The translations under genes and the position numbers were made by a program. From Rhizobium sp. Root708 (lineage in GTDB: Bacteria > Pseudomonadota > Alphaproteobacteria > Rhizobiales > Rhizobiaceae): 64,000 nucleotides of DNA. The notes beneath the pieces were generated by a model. The model searched no databases. It was given only the letters and a program-made list of their open reading frames with translations, and was not told where the DNA came from. Positions 43,997-53,441 of the stretch are shown piece after piece; the first letter of the stretch is position 1, and each line of letters opens with the position of its first letter. The DNA is taken from contig NZ_LMHV01000001.1 of NCBI RefSeq assembly GCF_001429725.1, positions 248,001-312,000 on the forward strand. The letters are read 5' to 3'.

Positions 43997-45823
43997 ATGG
44001 CAGATGAAGTGAAGGCCAAGCCGACCATCCAGGCGCAGGACCGGGTAGGGTATGAACTTAGTCTCGCCTACCGCGTGAAAGTGATGTTTTCGGCCTTCTG
44101 GAGTTCGAACGTCCGTGGACGGGTCCTTGTCCTTGGAACCGCATTGATCGGCATCATTCTCGCGACCGCCTATGCGACCGTCATTCTCAACCAGTGGAAT
44201 GCGCCGTTCTACGACAGCATCGCGCGACGCGATCTGGCAGGCTTTTTCCATCAGCTTAAAATCTTTGGATTGATTGCCGGCATGCTGTTGCTGCTCAATG
44301 TCATCCAGGCATGGCTGAACCAGATGACGGCCCTCTACATGCGCGAGGGCCTGACCCGTGATCTGGTCGATCAATGGCTTCAGCGCAAGCGGGCGCTCCG
44401 GCTCTCGGCCAGCGGGCTGATCGGCGTCAATCCGGACCAGCGTCTTCATGAGGATGCGCGCAACCTGGCGGAAAGCTCGACCAGCCTCGTGATCGGCCTC
44501 GTCCAGGCGACAATCCTGCTGGTCAGCTTCATCGGCGTTCTCTGGGAGCTTTCCAGCGGCTTCGTCTTCCATTTTGGCAGCTACAGCTTTTCCATTCCCG
44601 GCTATATGGTTTGGGCCGCCATATTCTACGCGGCATCCGCCTCGATCCTTAGCCAGCTCGTTGGACGCAAACTGGTTAAACTCAACGCCGATCGCTTCTC
44701 AAAGGAAGCGGAGCTGCGCTTTGCCTTGATGCACGCCAACGAAAACATGCCTGCGATCACGGTCGCCCGCGGCGAGGAAAACGAACGGCGGCGCATCAAC
44801 GGCGACATCAGCAACGTCCTAGCGGTCATCAAGCGGCTGGCAATGGCCAACGTCAACTTGACTTGGGTGTCGGCCGGCTATGGCTGGCTGGTCGTCGTTA
44901 TCCCGATCATCGTCGCGGCGCCGGCGTATTTTTCCGGCGGCCTGACCTTCGGTGAATTGATGATGTCAGTCGGGGCGTTCAACCAGGTCAACACCGCTCT
45001 GCGCTGGTATGTCGCGAACTTCGGCCCGATTGCCGAATGGCGGGCAACCCTGATGCGCGTGACCGACTTCCGGCAGGCGTTGACCGACATGAGCGACGAC
45101 CTGAACCTCAAGGAAACGATCGAATACGAGAACAGCCCGGCCGGCACACTCACGCTTGATAACGTCAGCATCGCCGTCAAGATCGGCGAAGAGATCGATC
45201 AGTGCGGCGGCTTCCGCATCCATGAGACCCAAGTGACGATCAACGCCGGCGACAAGGTGATGATCAACGGCGATCATAGCGTCAACAGGAAGCTCCTCTT
45301 CCTCTCGATGTCTGAGCTGTGGCCCTGCGGGGGCGGCAAGATCGGCTTGCCGCCGACCAACGACATCCTGTTCGTGCCGCAGTCGGCCTATATTCCGGGC
45401 GGAACGCTGCGCGAGGCCCTGGCCTTTCCCGAGCCCGTCGAGACCTACCGGACGGAAGACGTCAAGGCTGCACTGGAGTTGGCGGGGCTGCATGCGCTAA
45501 TCGCGCGGCTCGATACGCAGGCGCGTTGGGACAAGCTGCTCGATTCAGACGAACAGCGTGCTATGGGCTTTGCGCGGCTGCTCCTGGTTCGACCGAAGTG
45601 GATCGTCTTCGATGAGGTTCTGGAAGGAATGGAACCCGCCTGGCAGGCAACGATGATGAACGTTCTGAAATCGATACCCGATAGCACCATGATCTACATC
45701 GGCCGTTCGGAAGCCTACATGGAGGCATTCCATCCGCGGGTACTTCATCTTGAGGCGATATCGGCGAAGTCTGAAGAGAAGATTATGGCGAAGGCCGCAA
45801 ACGCACCGGCGCCGGTGCTATAG
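43997..45823 (+). CDS. SbmA/ABCD-like ABC transporter with degenerate ATPase
   Basis: The 608-residue protein has an N-terminal membrane domain of the SbmA/BacA-like (ABC_membrane_2) type, with about six helices and the NPDQRLHEDARNLAE segment, then an ATPase domain from about 390. The Walker A region reads NGDHSVNRKL instead of GxxGxGKS/T, and the signature is reduced to SDEQRA, while a Walker B-like VFDEVLEGM remains. ATP hydrolysis is therefore doubtful. Relatives move peptides, cobalamin or lipids. AAGGA lies just before the ATG. No frameshift was seen. Confidence 0.82.
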   Translation: MADEVKAKPTIQAQDRVGYELSLAYRVKVMFSAFWSSNVRGRVLVLGTALIGIILATAYATVILNQWNAPFYDSIARRDLAGFFHQLKIFGLIAGMLLLLNVIQAWLNQMTALYMREGLTRDLVDQWLQRKRALRLSASGLIGVNPDQRLHEDARNLAESSTSLVIGLVQATILLVSFIGVLWELSSGFVFHFGSYSFSIPGYMVWAAIFYAASASILSQLVGRKLVKLNADRFSKEAELRFALMHANENMPAITVARGEENERRRINGDISNVLAVIKRLAMANVNLTWVSAGYGWLVVVIPIIVAAPAYFSGGLTFGELMMSVGAFNQVNTALRWYVANFGPIAEWRATLMRVTDFRQALTDMSDDLNLKETIEYENSPAGTLTLDNVSIAVKIGEEIDQCGGFRIHETQVTINAGDKVMINGDHSVNRKLLFLSMSELWPCGGGKIGLPPTNDILFVPQSAYIPGGTLREALAFPEPVETYRTEDVKAALELAGLHALIARLDTQARWDKLLDSDEQRAMGFARLLLVRPKWIVFDEVLEGMEPAWQATMMNVLKSIPDSTMIYIGRSEAYMEAFHPRVLHLEAISAKSEEKIMAKAANAPAPVL

Positions 45824-45846
45824 GATTGCGGCCTCGGGGCCGCCTC

Positions 45847-47670
45847 CTAGCCTTCCAGTTCTTCCCGGAGCATCTCGAGTTCCAGCCATTCCTCTTCCAT
45901 CTTAGTGACGCTGCTTCGGAATTTTTCCATTTCCGCGGCGAGGCGGGTAAAGGTTTCCGGGTCCTTGGTGAAGAGGTTCGGGTCAGCCATCTTGGCTTCG
46001 CGCTTGGCGATCTCCGCTTCCAGCTTCGCCATTTCTTTCGGCAGGTTCTCCAGCGCAAACTTCTGCTTGAAGGAAAGCTTGCCCTTCCCCTTCGCCTGAT
46101 CGCCAGCCGGTTCGGCTTGCGCCTTGGGCTTCTCGATCGCCTTTTCGGCTCTCCGCCGCTCTTCCGCCGCGCCCTTGCGCTGCGCAAGCATGTCGGAGTA
46201 GCCACCGGCATACTCGATCCACCGGCCATCGGGCGCATCGGGAACCGCCGGTGCGATCGTCGACGTGACGGTCCGGTCGAGGAAGTCACGATCGTGGCTG
46301 ACGAGGATCACCGTGCCCGGGAAGCCGGCGACGATTTCCTGCAGCAGATCGAGCGTCTCGATATCGAGATCGTTCGTCGGTTCGTCGAGAATCAGCAAGT
46401 TCGACGGCCGCGCCAGAATGCGCGCCAGCATCAAGCGGGCGCGCTCGCCGCCCGACAGGTTCTTGATCGGCGTACGGGCCTGCTCGGGCTGAAAGAGGAA
46501 GTCTTTCATATAGCCCGTGACATGCCGCTGCTCGCCGTTGACGAGAAGATTGTCGCCGCGGCCATCCGTCAGATAATGGGCGAGCGTATCCTCGAGATCG
46601 AGATCCTCGCGCTTCTGATCGAGTGTTGCGATTTCGAGGTTCGTCCCGAGCTTGACGGTGCCGGCATCAGGAGCAAGCTGCCCGGTCAGCATCTTCAGAA
46701 GCGTCGTCTTGCCCGCACCATTTGGGCCGACAAGACCGATGCAATCGCCGCGATGAACACGGATCGAGAAAGGCGCAACAATCAACCGATCACCAAATGC
46801 CTTGGTGATCTTTTCCGCTTCGATAACCAGCTTGCCCGACTCCTGAGAATCGGAAGCCGTCGCCTGAACGGATCCCTGTGGACCCTTGTGGCCACGATAA
46901 TCCGCTCGCATCGTCTGCAATTCGCCAAGGCGGCGCATGTTTCGCTTGCGTCGCGCCGTCACGCCGTAGCGCAACCAGTGCTCTTCACGTTCGATAGCCT
47001 TACCGAGTTTGTGCTGCTCCAGCTCCTCGGCCTCGAGCACCTGATCCCGCCAGGCCTCGAAATGCGAAAAGCCCCGATCCAGTCGCCGGGATGTGCCGCG
47101 ATCCAGCCAGACGGTGGCATTCGATACCTTCTCGAGGAACCGCCGGTCGTGCGAAATCAGAATGAGCGCGCTGCGGCTTTTCTGAAGCTCGCCTTCAAGC
47201 CACTCGATGGTTGGAAGGTCGAGATGGTTGGTCGGCTCGTCGAGCATCAGAATGTCGGGCTCGGGCGCCAGAACGCGCGCCAGCGCAGCACGACGGGCTT
47301 CGCCGCCCGACAGGTTGTTCGGATCTTCTTCGCCGGTAAGGCCGAGATGCGACAGCAAATAGGTCACGCGATACGGATCGTCGCCCGGACCGAGGCCTGC
47401 TTCGGCATAGGCCTGAACGGTCTTGTAACCGGCAAAGTCGGGAGCCTGCTCCAGATATCGGATGGTCGAAGCCGGATGCCGGAACACTTCACCGGACTGC
47501 GCCTCCACCAGCCCTGCAGCGATCTTCAGCAGGGTAGACTTGCCCGAGCCGTTGCGGCCGACGAGGCAGATCCGGTCGCCCGGCTCCACTTGCAGGCCAG
47601 CACCCGCCAGAAGCGGCGCACCGCCGAAGCTCAGGAAGATGTCATCGAGTTTTAGAATGGGAGGCGCCAA
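45847..47670 (-). CDS. uup: ABC-F family ATPase Uup
   Basis: The 607-residue soluble protein has two ABC domains, with Walker A GRNGSGKST near 38-46 and GPNGAGKTT near 316-324, two LSGGE signatures and two DEPTN Walker B motifs. A linker sits between them and a Lys/Glu-rich C-terminal coiled coil (about 540-607) binds nucleic acid in Uup. ABC-F proteins act on the ribosome; Uup also affects precise excision of transposons. It starts with TTG at 47670, with GGAG 8 bases upstream, and lies directly after thiN. Confidence 0.93.
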   Translation of the reverse strand: MAPPILKLDDIFLSFGGAPLLAGAGLQVEPGDRICLVGRNGSGKSTLLKIAAGLVEAQSGEVFRHPASTIRYLEQAPDFAGYKTVQAYAEAGLGPGDDPYRVTYLLSHLGLTGEEDPNNLSGGEARRAALARVLAPEPDILMLDEPTNHLDLPTIEWLEGELQKSRSALILISHDRRFLEKVSNATVWLDRGTSRRLDRGFSHFEAWRDQVLEAEELEQHKLGKAIEREEHWLRYGVTARRKRNMRRLGELQTMRADYRGHKGPQGSVQATASDSQESGKLVIEAEKITKAFGDRLIVAPFSIRVHRGDCIGLVGPNGAGKTTLLKMLTGQLAPDAGTVKLGTNLEIATLDQKREDLDLEDTLAHYLTDGRGDNLLVNGEQRHVTGYMKDFLFQPEQARTPIKNLSGGERARLMLARILARPSNLLILDEPTNDLDIETLDLLQEIVAGFPGTVILVSHDRDFLDRTVTSTIAPAVPDAPDGRWIEYAGGYSDMLAQRKGAAEERRRAEKAIEKPKAQAEPAGDQAKGKGKLSFKQKFALENLPKEMAKLEAEIAKREAKMADPNLFTKDPETFTRLAAEMEKFRSSVTKMEEEWLELEMLREELEG

Positions 47671-47673
47671 AAA

Positions 47674-48324
47674 TCAGACTCCGGAAAGATCGTAAGGGCG
47701 GGCAAGCACGATGGCGCGACCGCTTTGAAGCGTGAAATGCACCTTGCCTTCCGCAACATTCGAAATGGTACGTGAAGAACCGAAGGGCAAAGGAAAATCC
47801 GTCAGCGGATAGCGTGCGCTCTCGATAGAGAGCCCGATCAGCTCGCTGAAGCCGGCAACCGAAAACAGGCTCGCCTTCGGCAGGTCGAGCTCGATTGCGC
47901 CGGGGATTAGAGGGACGGCTTCCTCTGTTCCCGATGTGAGAAGTACATCGAAACCGTCTTCCGCCAGCCGGACGGCATAAAGCAGATGCTGAAGCGCGTG
48001 ATCGGAACGGTCTCCGGCCAGCGCCCCGACCAGGACCAGCCGACGCGCACCGAGGCGGATCGCCTCGGAGACGGCGATTTCTCCGTCCGTCGCTGCTTTG
48101 GCAGCGGGATAAGGCCGACGAGGAACATGCTGGAAAGTGTCAGTAAGGGCCGCCGGCGCCGAATCGAAATCGCCCACCCATAACTCCGGCTCCAACCCGA
48201 GGCCGATCGCATGCCGCATGCCGCCGTCCGCAGCGATGACGCGCGTTCCGGCGACAGCCTCGATCAGGCGATCTGTCAGCTGAATCTCGCCGCCGAGCAG
48301 GATGGTGAAGGTAGACTGGCTCAT
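47674..48324 (-). CDS. thiN: Thiamine diphosphokinase
   Basis: The 216-residue enzyme phosphorylates thiamine to thiamine diphosphate. The N-terminal catalytic domain has AADGGMRHA and VGDFDS, and the GDRSDHALQH segment, all typical. An ATG at 48336 is an alternative start four codons upstream. It ends 3 bases before the uup start. Two kilobases away lies the thiamine uptake operon thiBPQ, so uptake and activation genes are near each other. Confidence 0.92.
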   Translation of the reverse strand: MSQSTFTILLGGEIQLTDRLIEAVAGTRVIAADGGMRHAIGLGLEPELWVGDFDSAPAALTDTFQHVPRRPYPAAKAATDGEIAVSEAIRLGARRLVLVGALAGDRSDHALQHLLYAVRLAEDGFDVLLTSGTEEAVPLIPGAIELDLPKASLFSVAGFSELIGLSIESARYPLTDFPLPFGSSRTISNVAEGKVHFTLQSGRAIVLARPYDLSGV

Positions 48325-48371
48325 GGCGACTGCCATAGCGCAAAGCAGGGGTAAAGGGAAAGACCCGCCTG

Positions 48372-48905
48372 CTATGCTCCGTCGCTGATATCGCGCATCC
48401 GGGTCTCGAAGACCTCTTCGAAGCCCGAGATGAACTTATCGAAGAGCTTTGCGAAGACGTCGATTTCCTCCTGCGGCCAATCGGCGACGATGTCGGAGAC
48501 CAGGGTCATCTTCTGCGCCTTTATCTCCGCCAGCAGTTTCTGGCCGAGCGGCGTCATCACCACCACGATCCGCCGCGCATCCGCCTGCGATGCCTTGCGC
48601 CTCAGAATATTGCGGCCGACCATATCCGATACCACGCGGCTGGCTCGCGACGGGTCGATACGCATCATCTCGGCGATGGTTCCAACCGTGACCTCTCCGG
48701 AATCCTGCGCGCGTCTCACCGCATCCAGAACATCCAGATGCGACAGCTCCAGATCGGGCGCTACGCTCTGTATCGCAAGCCTCCCGATCAGTCTGCGACC
48801 CGTCATCAGCCGCATGCGGGTCATTGTCTGGCCGATATGCGTAACGCTGCCTCCGCTGTCTGCGGCGCTCTCGACGTCGGTGATTTCCTTCGCGGTTTTG
48901 CTCAT
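48372..48905 (-). CDS. MarR-family transcriptional regulator
   Basis: The 177-residue protein has the MarR winged helix (about 70-125, GTIAEMMRIDPSRASRVVSDMVGRN then the wing with RRKASQADARRIVV) and dimerising helices at both ends. It is divergent from an MFS exporter gene, the usual arrangement for repression relieved by an exported compound. The 122-base gap is A/T-rich and carries the repeated heptamer ATATGCC and a TTGACA. Confidence 0.88.
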   Translation of the reverse strand: MSKTAKEITDVESAADSGGSVTHIGQTMTRMRLMTGRRLIGRLAIQSVAPDLELSHLDVLDAVRRAQDSGEVTVGTIAEMMRIDPSRASRVVSDMVGRNILRRKASQADARRIVVVMTPLGQKLLAEIKAQKMTLVSDIVADWPQEEIDVFAKLFDKFISGFEEVFETRMRDISDGA

Positions 48906-49027
48906 GCGGCAATCATAGCAGAACGCATTGTGGATGAGAATATGCCGGCGTCATAAATATGCCATTGACAATTATATGCTGATAGCACACAAATCCAACT
49001 CTCATCTAATCGGAAAATGGCACTCCC

Positions 49028-50563
49028 ATGGATATGCATAGCGCGCCGGCACCGCTTGTGACGGATCATCGCCGCAAACTCATTCTCTTTCTTTTCCTGA
49101 TGACAGCCATGTTCATGGCAACGCTGGACAATCAGATTGTCGCGACGGCCTTGCCGACGATCGTCGGTGAGTTCGGACATCTCGAGCAGTTCAGTTGGGT
49201 CGGCTCGGCCTACCTTCTTTCGGTCAGCGCTGTGATGCCGCTCTATGGCAAGCTCGGCGACCTGTTCGGTCGCAAATACGTAATGATGTCCGCGATCCTG
49301 ATCTTCACGATCGGATCGGCCATCTGCGGTCTCGCCATCTCGATGAACACCCTGATCGCCGCACGCGTGTTGCAGGGACTTGGCGGCGGCGGCATCATGG
49401 TCTCGATCTTCGCCGTCAACGCAGACCTGTTCGAGCCTCGCGAGCGGGCCCGCTACCAGAGCTATTCGAGCCTGGTCCTGATGGCATCCGGCGCCATCGG
49501 CCCCGTGCTCGGCGGAGCGATGAGCGACCTCTTCGGCTGGCGCTCAATCTTTCTCGTCAACGTGCCGATCGGCATTGTCGTCCTGACCGGGCTCGCCTTC
49601 ATGCTTCCCTATCGCAAACCGAACCGCCGCCCGAAGATCGACTATGCGGGGGCAATACTCCTTGCCATCGTAACTGCAAGCGTCGTGCTTGCAGCCGACG
49701 GCGCGCAGCTCTTCGATTCCCTGATCGCACCGCAGAACATTGCCGTCATCTGCATTGGCGTCGCAGGCGCGATCGCCTGGGTCATGGTGGAGCGACGCGC
49801 GGTCGAGCCGATCATCCCGCTTTCGCTGTTCAGCAATTCGACGTTCAGCTTGCTGCTGGTCATGTCGATTATGAGCGGCGCCATCGGCATCGGCATGGTG
49901 AACTATTTCGCGCTGTTCCTGCAGACAACGACGGGCCTGTCACCCTCTGCCGCAGGCGGGTTTTTCATCCTGCTCACGGGCGGCATCGTCTGCGGCTCGC
50001 TGTCGGCCGGACGCATCATCTCCGCGACGGGACGATATAAGCCGCTGGCGATCGCGAGCCTGAGCTGTAGCGCCGTAGCCTTCGCCCTGATCTCACAGGT
50101 CCACGCCGGTACGCCCCTTTTCGTGATCGGCGCCCTGATGATGATGCATGGAATAGGTGTTGGCCTCGCGCAGCAGGTGCCGGTTATCGGCGTCCAGAAT
50201 GCCACGCCCGCACGCGACGTCGGCGCCGCGACCGGATCGGTCACGCTGTCGCGCATGGGAGGCGCATCGATTGCCATCTCCATCTACGGTGCAATCGTCG
50301 GCTCTCAGCTTGGCGGATCGGGATCCGTCATCCCGGGCGTCTCCAATATTGAGGAACTCACGCCGAAGATGATGGCAACCCTGCCCGATGCCGTCAAACA
50401 GGCCGTGGCGGATGCCTATTCGCACGCATTTACGCCGCTGTTCGTCACTTCCTGCGGCATTGCTGTCATCGGCCTGATTGCAGCACTGCTGCTGAAACCG
50501 GTGCAACTGCCACGGACAGTCAGCGGCGCTCGCTCGACAACGATCGCCGAGGCCAGCGAATAA
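49028..50563 (+). CDS. MFS multidrug exporter, DHA2 (14-helix) family
   Basis: At 511 residues with fourteen predicted helices this fits the EmrB/QacA (DHA2) family. Helix 1 carries the motif LDNQIVATALPTIVGEFG, followed by GKLGDLFGRKYV (motif A) and the GASGAIGPVLGGAMSDLFGWR-like motif C. No EmrA-type adaptor is adjacent. Control by the divergent MarR regulator is likely. Confidence 0.9.
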   Translation: MDMHSAPAPLVTDHRRKLILFLFLMTAMFMATLDNQIVATALPTIVGEFGHLEQFSWVGSAYLLSVSAVMPLYGKLGDLFGRKYVMMSAILIFTIGSAICGLAISMNTLIAARVLQGLGGGGIMVSIFAVNADLFEPRERARYQSYSSLVLMASGAIGPVLGGAMSDLFGWRSIFLVNVPIGIVVLTGLAFMLPYRKPNRRPKIDYAGAILLAIVTASVVLAADGAQLFDSLIAPQNIAVICIGVAGAIAWVMVERRAVEPIIPLSLFSNSTFSLLLVMSIMSGAIGIGMVNYFALFLQTTTGLSPSAAGGFFILLTGGIVCGSLSAGRIISATGRYKPLAIASLSCSAVAFALISQVHAGTPLFVIGALMMMHGIGVGLAQQVPVIGVQNATPARDVGAATGSVTLSRMGGASIAISIYGAIVGSQLGGSGSVIPGVSNIEELTPKMMATLPDAVKQAVADAYSHAFTPLFVTSCGIAVIGLIAALLLKPVQLPRTVSGARSTTIAEASE

Positions 50564-50625
50564 GGCATACGTGGCCGGCTTCACTCTTGCCAGATGCCGG
50601 CCGCGACGATACATCTCTTCTCGCT

Positions 50626-50720
50626 CTAACGGGGTGCTTTCGTTCATCGGATGAAGGCTGAGAGGCTTGCCAAAGCTAACCCGCGGAACCTGATCCGGCT
50701 AACACCGGCGGAGGGATTAG
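50626..50720 (+). ncRNA. TPP riboswitch (THI element) upstream of thiB
   Basis: The conserved blocks GGGGTGC, GGCTGAGA, ACCCGCGGAACCTGATC and CTAACACCGGCGGAGGGA occur in order, closed by CTAA/TTAG. It lies 58 bases before the thiB ATG. It should lower expression of the thiamine transporter when thiamine diphosphate is abundant, probably by hiding the ribosome-binding site; no clear terminator was seen after it. Confidence 0.95.
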
Positions 50721-50778
50721 ACGCGTGACATTTGCCACCGCCCTTTTCCCGTTCAACAACGAAAAGAGGAGAGGTGCG

Positions 50779-51807
50779 ATGTTTGTTTCCAAGTTTAAAA
50801 TTCTTCATGGGCTGGCAGCTCTCGTAGCGGGCTTTGCGGCGTTTTCCGCCACGAAAGCCGGCGCGGCCGAGAAGTCGCTGACGGTCTACACCTACGAAAG
50901 CTTCACGTCGGAATGGGGCCCCGGCCCGAAGGTCAAGGCAGCTTTCGAAAAGACATGCGAGTGCAGCGTCAATTTCGTCAGTGTCGCCGATGGTGTCGCG
51001 CTGCTGTCCCGCCTCAAGCTCGAGGGTGCGGGCACCAAGGCCGATGTTGTTCTTGGCCTCGATACCAATCTTGTGGCGGAAGCAAAGGCGACCGGTCTCT
51101 TCGATGCCAGCGGCATCGACACGGCCGGACTGAGCGTGCCCGGTGATTACAAGGACGATGTTTTTGTCCCCTACGACTACGGGCATTTTGCCGTCGTCTA
51201 CGATACGCAGACCATCAAGAATCCGCCGAAGAGCATGAAGGATCTCGTTGAAGGCGATCCGTCGCAGAAGATCGTCATCGAGGATCCGCGCACGTCGACC
51301 CCGGGCCTCGGCCTGCTGCTATGGGTAAAGTCGGTCTACGGCGACAAGGCGCCGGAAGCCTGGGCCAAGCTGAAGAACCGCGTCCTCACTGTTACGCCCG
51401 GTTGGTCGGAAGCCTACGGGCTCTTCACGAAGGGCGAAGCACCGATGGTGCTCTCCTACACGACATCGCCGGCCTACCACATGATCTCGGAAAACACTGA
51501 CCGCTACCAGGCCGCGGACTTTTCCGAAGGGCACTACATCCAGATCGAAGTCGCGGGCCTGCTGAAGAATGCGCCGAACAAGGCGCTTGCCCGGGATTTC
51601 CTCAAGTTCGTTTTGGCGCCTGGCTTTCAGGATACCATTCCGACAAACAATTGGATGATGCCGGTTGCGGCGACGTCCGAGCCCCTGCCGGATGCCTTCG
51701 GCAAACTCGTCAAGCCGAGCAAGACCTTCCTGATGAGCTCTGACGACGTCGCCGCGCATCGAAAGGCCTGGATCGACGAGTGGCTTGCGGCAATGAGCAT
51801 GAATTGA
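50779..51807 (+). CDS. thiB: Thiamine-binding periplasmic protein
   Basis: The 342-residue binding protein has a signal peptide ending near TKAGAAE and a TbpA-like mature part ([47 protein letters not shown]). GGAGAGG just before ATG 50779 sets the start, downstream of the riboswitch. Its stop shares a base with the thiP start (TGATG). Confidence 0.94.
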   Translation: MFVSKFKILHGLAALVAGFAAFSATKAGAAEKSLTVYTYESFTSEWGPGPKVKAAFEKTCECSVNFVSVADGVALLSRLKLEGAGTKADVVLGLDTNLVAEAKATGLFDASGIDTAGLSVPGDYKDDVFVPYDYGHFAVVYDTQTIKNPPKSMKDLVEGDPSQKIVIEDPRTSTPGLGLLLWVKSVYGDKAPEAWAKLKNRVLTVTPGWSEAYGLFTKGEAPMVLSYTTSPAYHMISENTDRYQAADFSEGHYIQIEVAGLLKNAPNKALARDFLKFVLAPGFQDTIPTNNWMMPVAATSEPLPDAFGKLVKPSKTFLMSSDDVAAHRKAWIDEWLAAMSMN

Positions 51808-53441
51808 TGCTGCTGACCGCGGCGCAGAGACGGTTTTCGATGATCGGCGGGGCCATTGGCCTTGCCGGTATCGTTCTGTTCATTGCACTCGCGGTCGCAA
51901 TGCTGTTGACGGCGAGCGGTATCCAGTCCCTCACATCGGTTCTGACTGATCCCTACATCGGAAGGGTCTTGCGCTTCACGCTGCTGCAGGCATTCCTGTC
52001 GACACTTTTCTCGGTTGCCTTTGCAATCCCGCTTGCCCAGGCGCTTGCGCGCCAGCCCAACTTTCCTGGTCGCCAATGGATCGTGCGGCTGATGGCCCTG
52101 CCGATGGGCCTGCCCGTGCTGATCGGCGCATTGGGTCTCATCGGCATATGGGGACGGCAAGGTGTTCTGAATTCCCTGCTGCTGCGCCTCGGGCTTGCCG
52201 AACCGATAAGTATCTACGGCCTCGCCGGAATCCTGCTGGCGCATGTCTTCTTCAACTTGCCGCTTGCCTGCCGGCTTATGCTGATGTCGCTGGAGAGAAT
52301 ACCCGGCGAATACTGGCTCGTGGGCGCCGGACTTGGCATGCGACCAAAGGACGTTTTTCGCTTTATCGAGTGGCCCGTACTGCGCTCCGTTATCCCCGGG
52401 ATCGCGGGGCTGATTTTCATGCTGTGTGCTACGAGTTTCACGCTGGTGCTGACGCTCGGCGGTGGACCGGCGGCAACAACGATCGAGGTGGCCATCTACC
52501 AGTCGCTGCGTTTCGATTTCGATCCCGGCAGGGCGGTTTCACTCTCGGTGCTGCAGATCGTGTTGACGGCAATCATTTTGGGTGGGATGGCCCTGTTGCG
52601 GTCCGTCGATGACGAGGGAACCACCGCAGGTAAGACGGTCAAGCGACCGGACGGCACATCCCTGCCCGTACGCCTGCTGGATATCACCCTCCTGTCGCTT
52701 GGCGTCGCCTTCCTTTTGTTGCCTTTGATTTCCATCACCGTTGCCGGACTGCGCGCGAATTTGATCAAACTCTTTATCGAACCGATCTTCTGGCGATCCG
52801 CGATCACCAGCGCGTCGATAGCAACATGCTCGGCAGTCCTTTCGTCGAGCATTGCAATCCTGCTCATCCGCGCGAGGCATACGATAACGCTGGGCCGCAC
52901 CAGAACCCACGTCGACAGGGCCTTTTTTGCTGCGACGGGCTCGGCCTCGTCCTTCGTTCTGCTGGTGCCGCCGATCGTGCTGGCAACCGGCTGGTTCATG
53001 GCCCTTCGATCGATCGGCGACATCCACGCCTACGCCCCCCTTCTCATTGCGGCGATCAACGCTCTGATGTCGCTTCCTTTCGTCATGCGCGTGCTTGAGC
53101 CGGCTTATATGACGCACCAGCAACGAACGCAGCGCCTGAGCGCGAGCCTCGGCATCGCAGGGTTCACTCGTCTCCGCTTTGTCGATTGGCCGGCGATGCG
53201 CAGGCCATTGCTGACGGCCTTATCCTTCGCCGCGGCACTATCGCTCGGGGACCTCGGCGCGGTCGCGCTGTTCGGCTCGGATAGCCTCGTCACGCTTCCC
53301 TGGCTGATCTACAGCCGCATGGGAAGCTATAGGACCAGCGATGCAGATGGATTGGCACTGATCCTCGGCATTGTCTGCCTTCTTCTGACGATTGCGGGTA
53401 CGACGGGAAATGCCAGAAAAGAGGCTGTCCTGCATGGCTGA
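51807..53441 (+). CDS. thiP: Thiamine ABC transporter, fused permease
   Basis: The 544-residue protein holds two permease domains in tandem, each with an EAA-type loop (for example YWLVGAGLGMRPKDVFRFIEWP in the first half and QRLSASLGIAGFTRLRFVDWP in the second). This gives about twelve helices in one chain, as in E. coli ThiP. ATG at 51807 overlaps the thiB stop by one base, and the 3' end overlaps thiQ by 8 bases. Confidence 0.93.
   Translation: MLLTAAQRRFSMIGGAIGLAGIVLFIALAVAMLLTASGIQSLTSVLTDPYIGRVLRFTLLQAFLSTLFSVAFAIPLAQALARQPNFPGRQWIVRLMALPMGLPVLIGALGLIGIWGRQGVLNSLLLRLGLAEPISIYGLAGILLAHVFFNLPLACRLMLMSLERIPGEYWLVGAGLGMRPKDVFRFIEWPVLRSVIPGIAGLIFMLCATSFTLVLTLGGGPAATTIEVAIYQSLRFDFDPGRAVSLSVLQIVLTAIILGGMALLRSVDDEGTTAGKTVKRPDGTSLPVRLLDITLLSLGVAFLLLPLISITVAGLRANLIKLFIEPIFWRSAITSASIATCSAVLSSSIAILLIRARHTITLGRTRTHVDRAFFAATGSASSFVLLVPPIVLATGWFMALRSIGDIHAYAPLLIAAINALMSLPFVMRVLEPAYMTHQQRTQRLSASLGIAGFTRLRFVDWPAMRRPLLTALSFAAALSLGDLGAVALFGSDSLVTLPWLIYSRMGSYRTSDADGLALILGIVCLLLTIAGTTGNARKEAVLHG

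Noticed and set aside
44000..45823. SbmA/ABCD-like gene as a frameshifted pseudogene
   Set aside because: The frame is open over 608 codons with normal codon use through the degenerate ATPase region, so the altered motifs look like evolved change rather than a sequencing error or decay.
45826..47655. A 609-codon open frame on the plus strand opposite uup
   Set aside because: It mirrors the uup gene almost exactly, has Arg/Leu/His-rich composition without domains, and is a common effect of high G+C codon use. Uup on the other strand has all motifs of its family.
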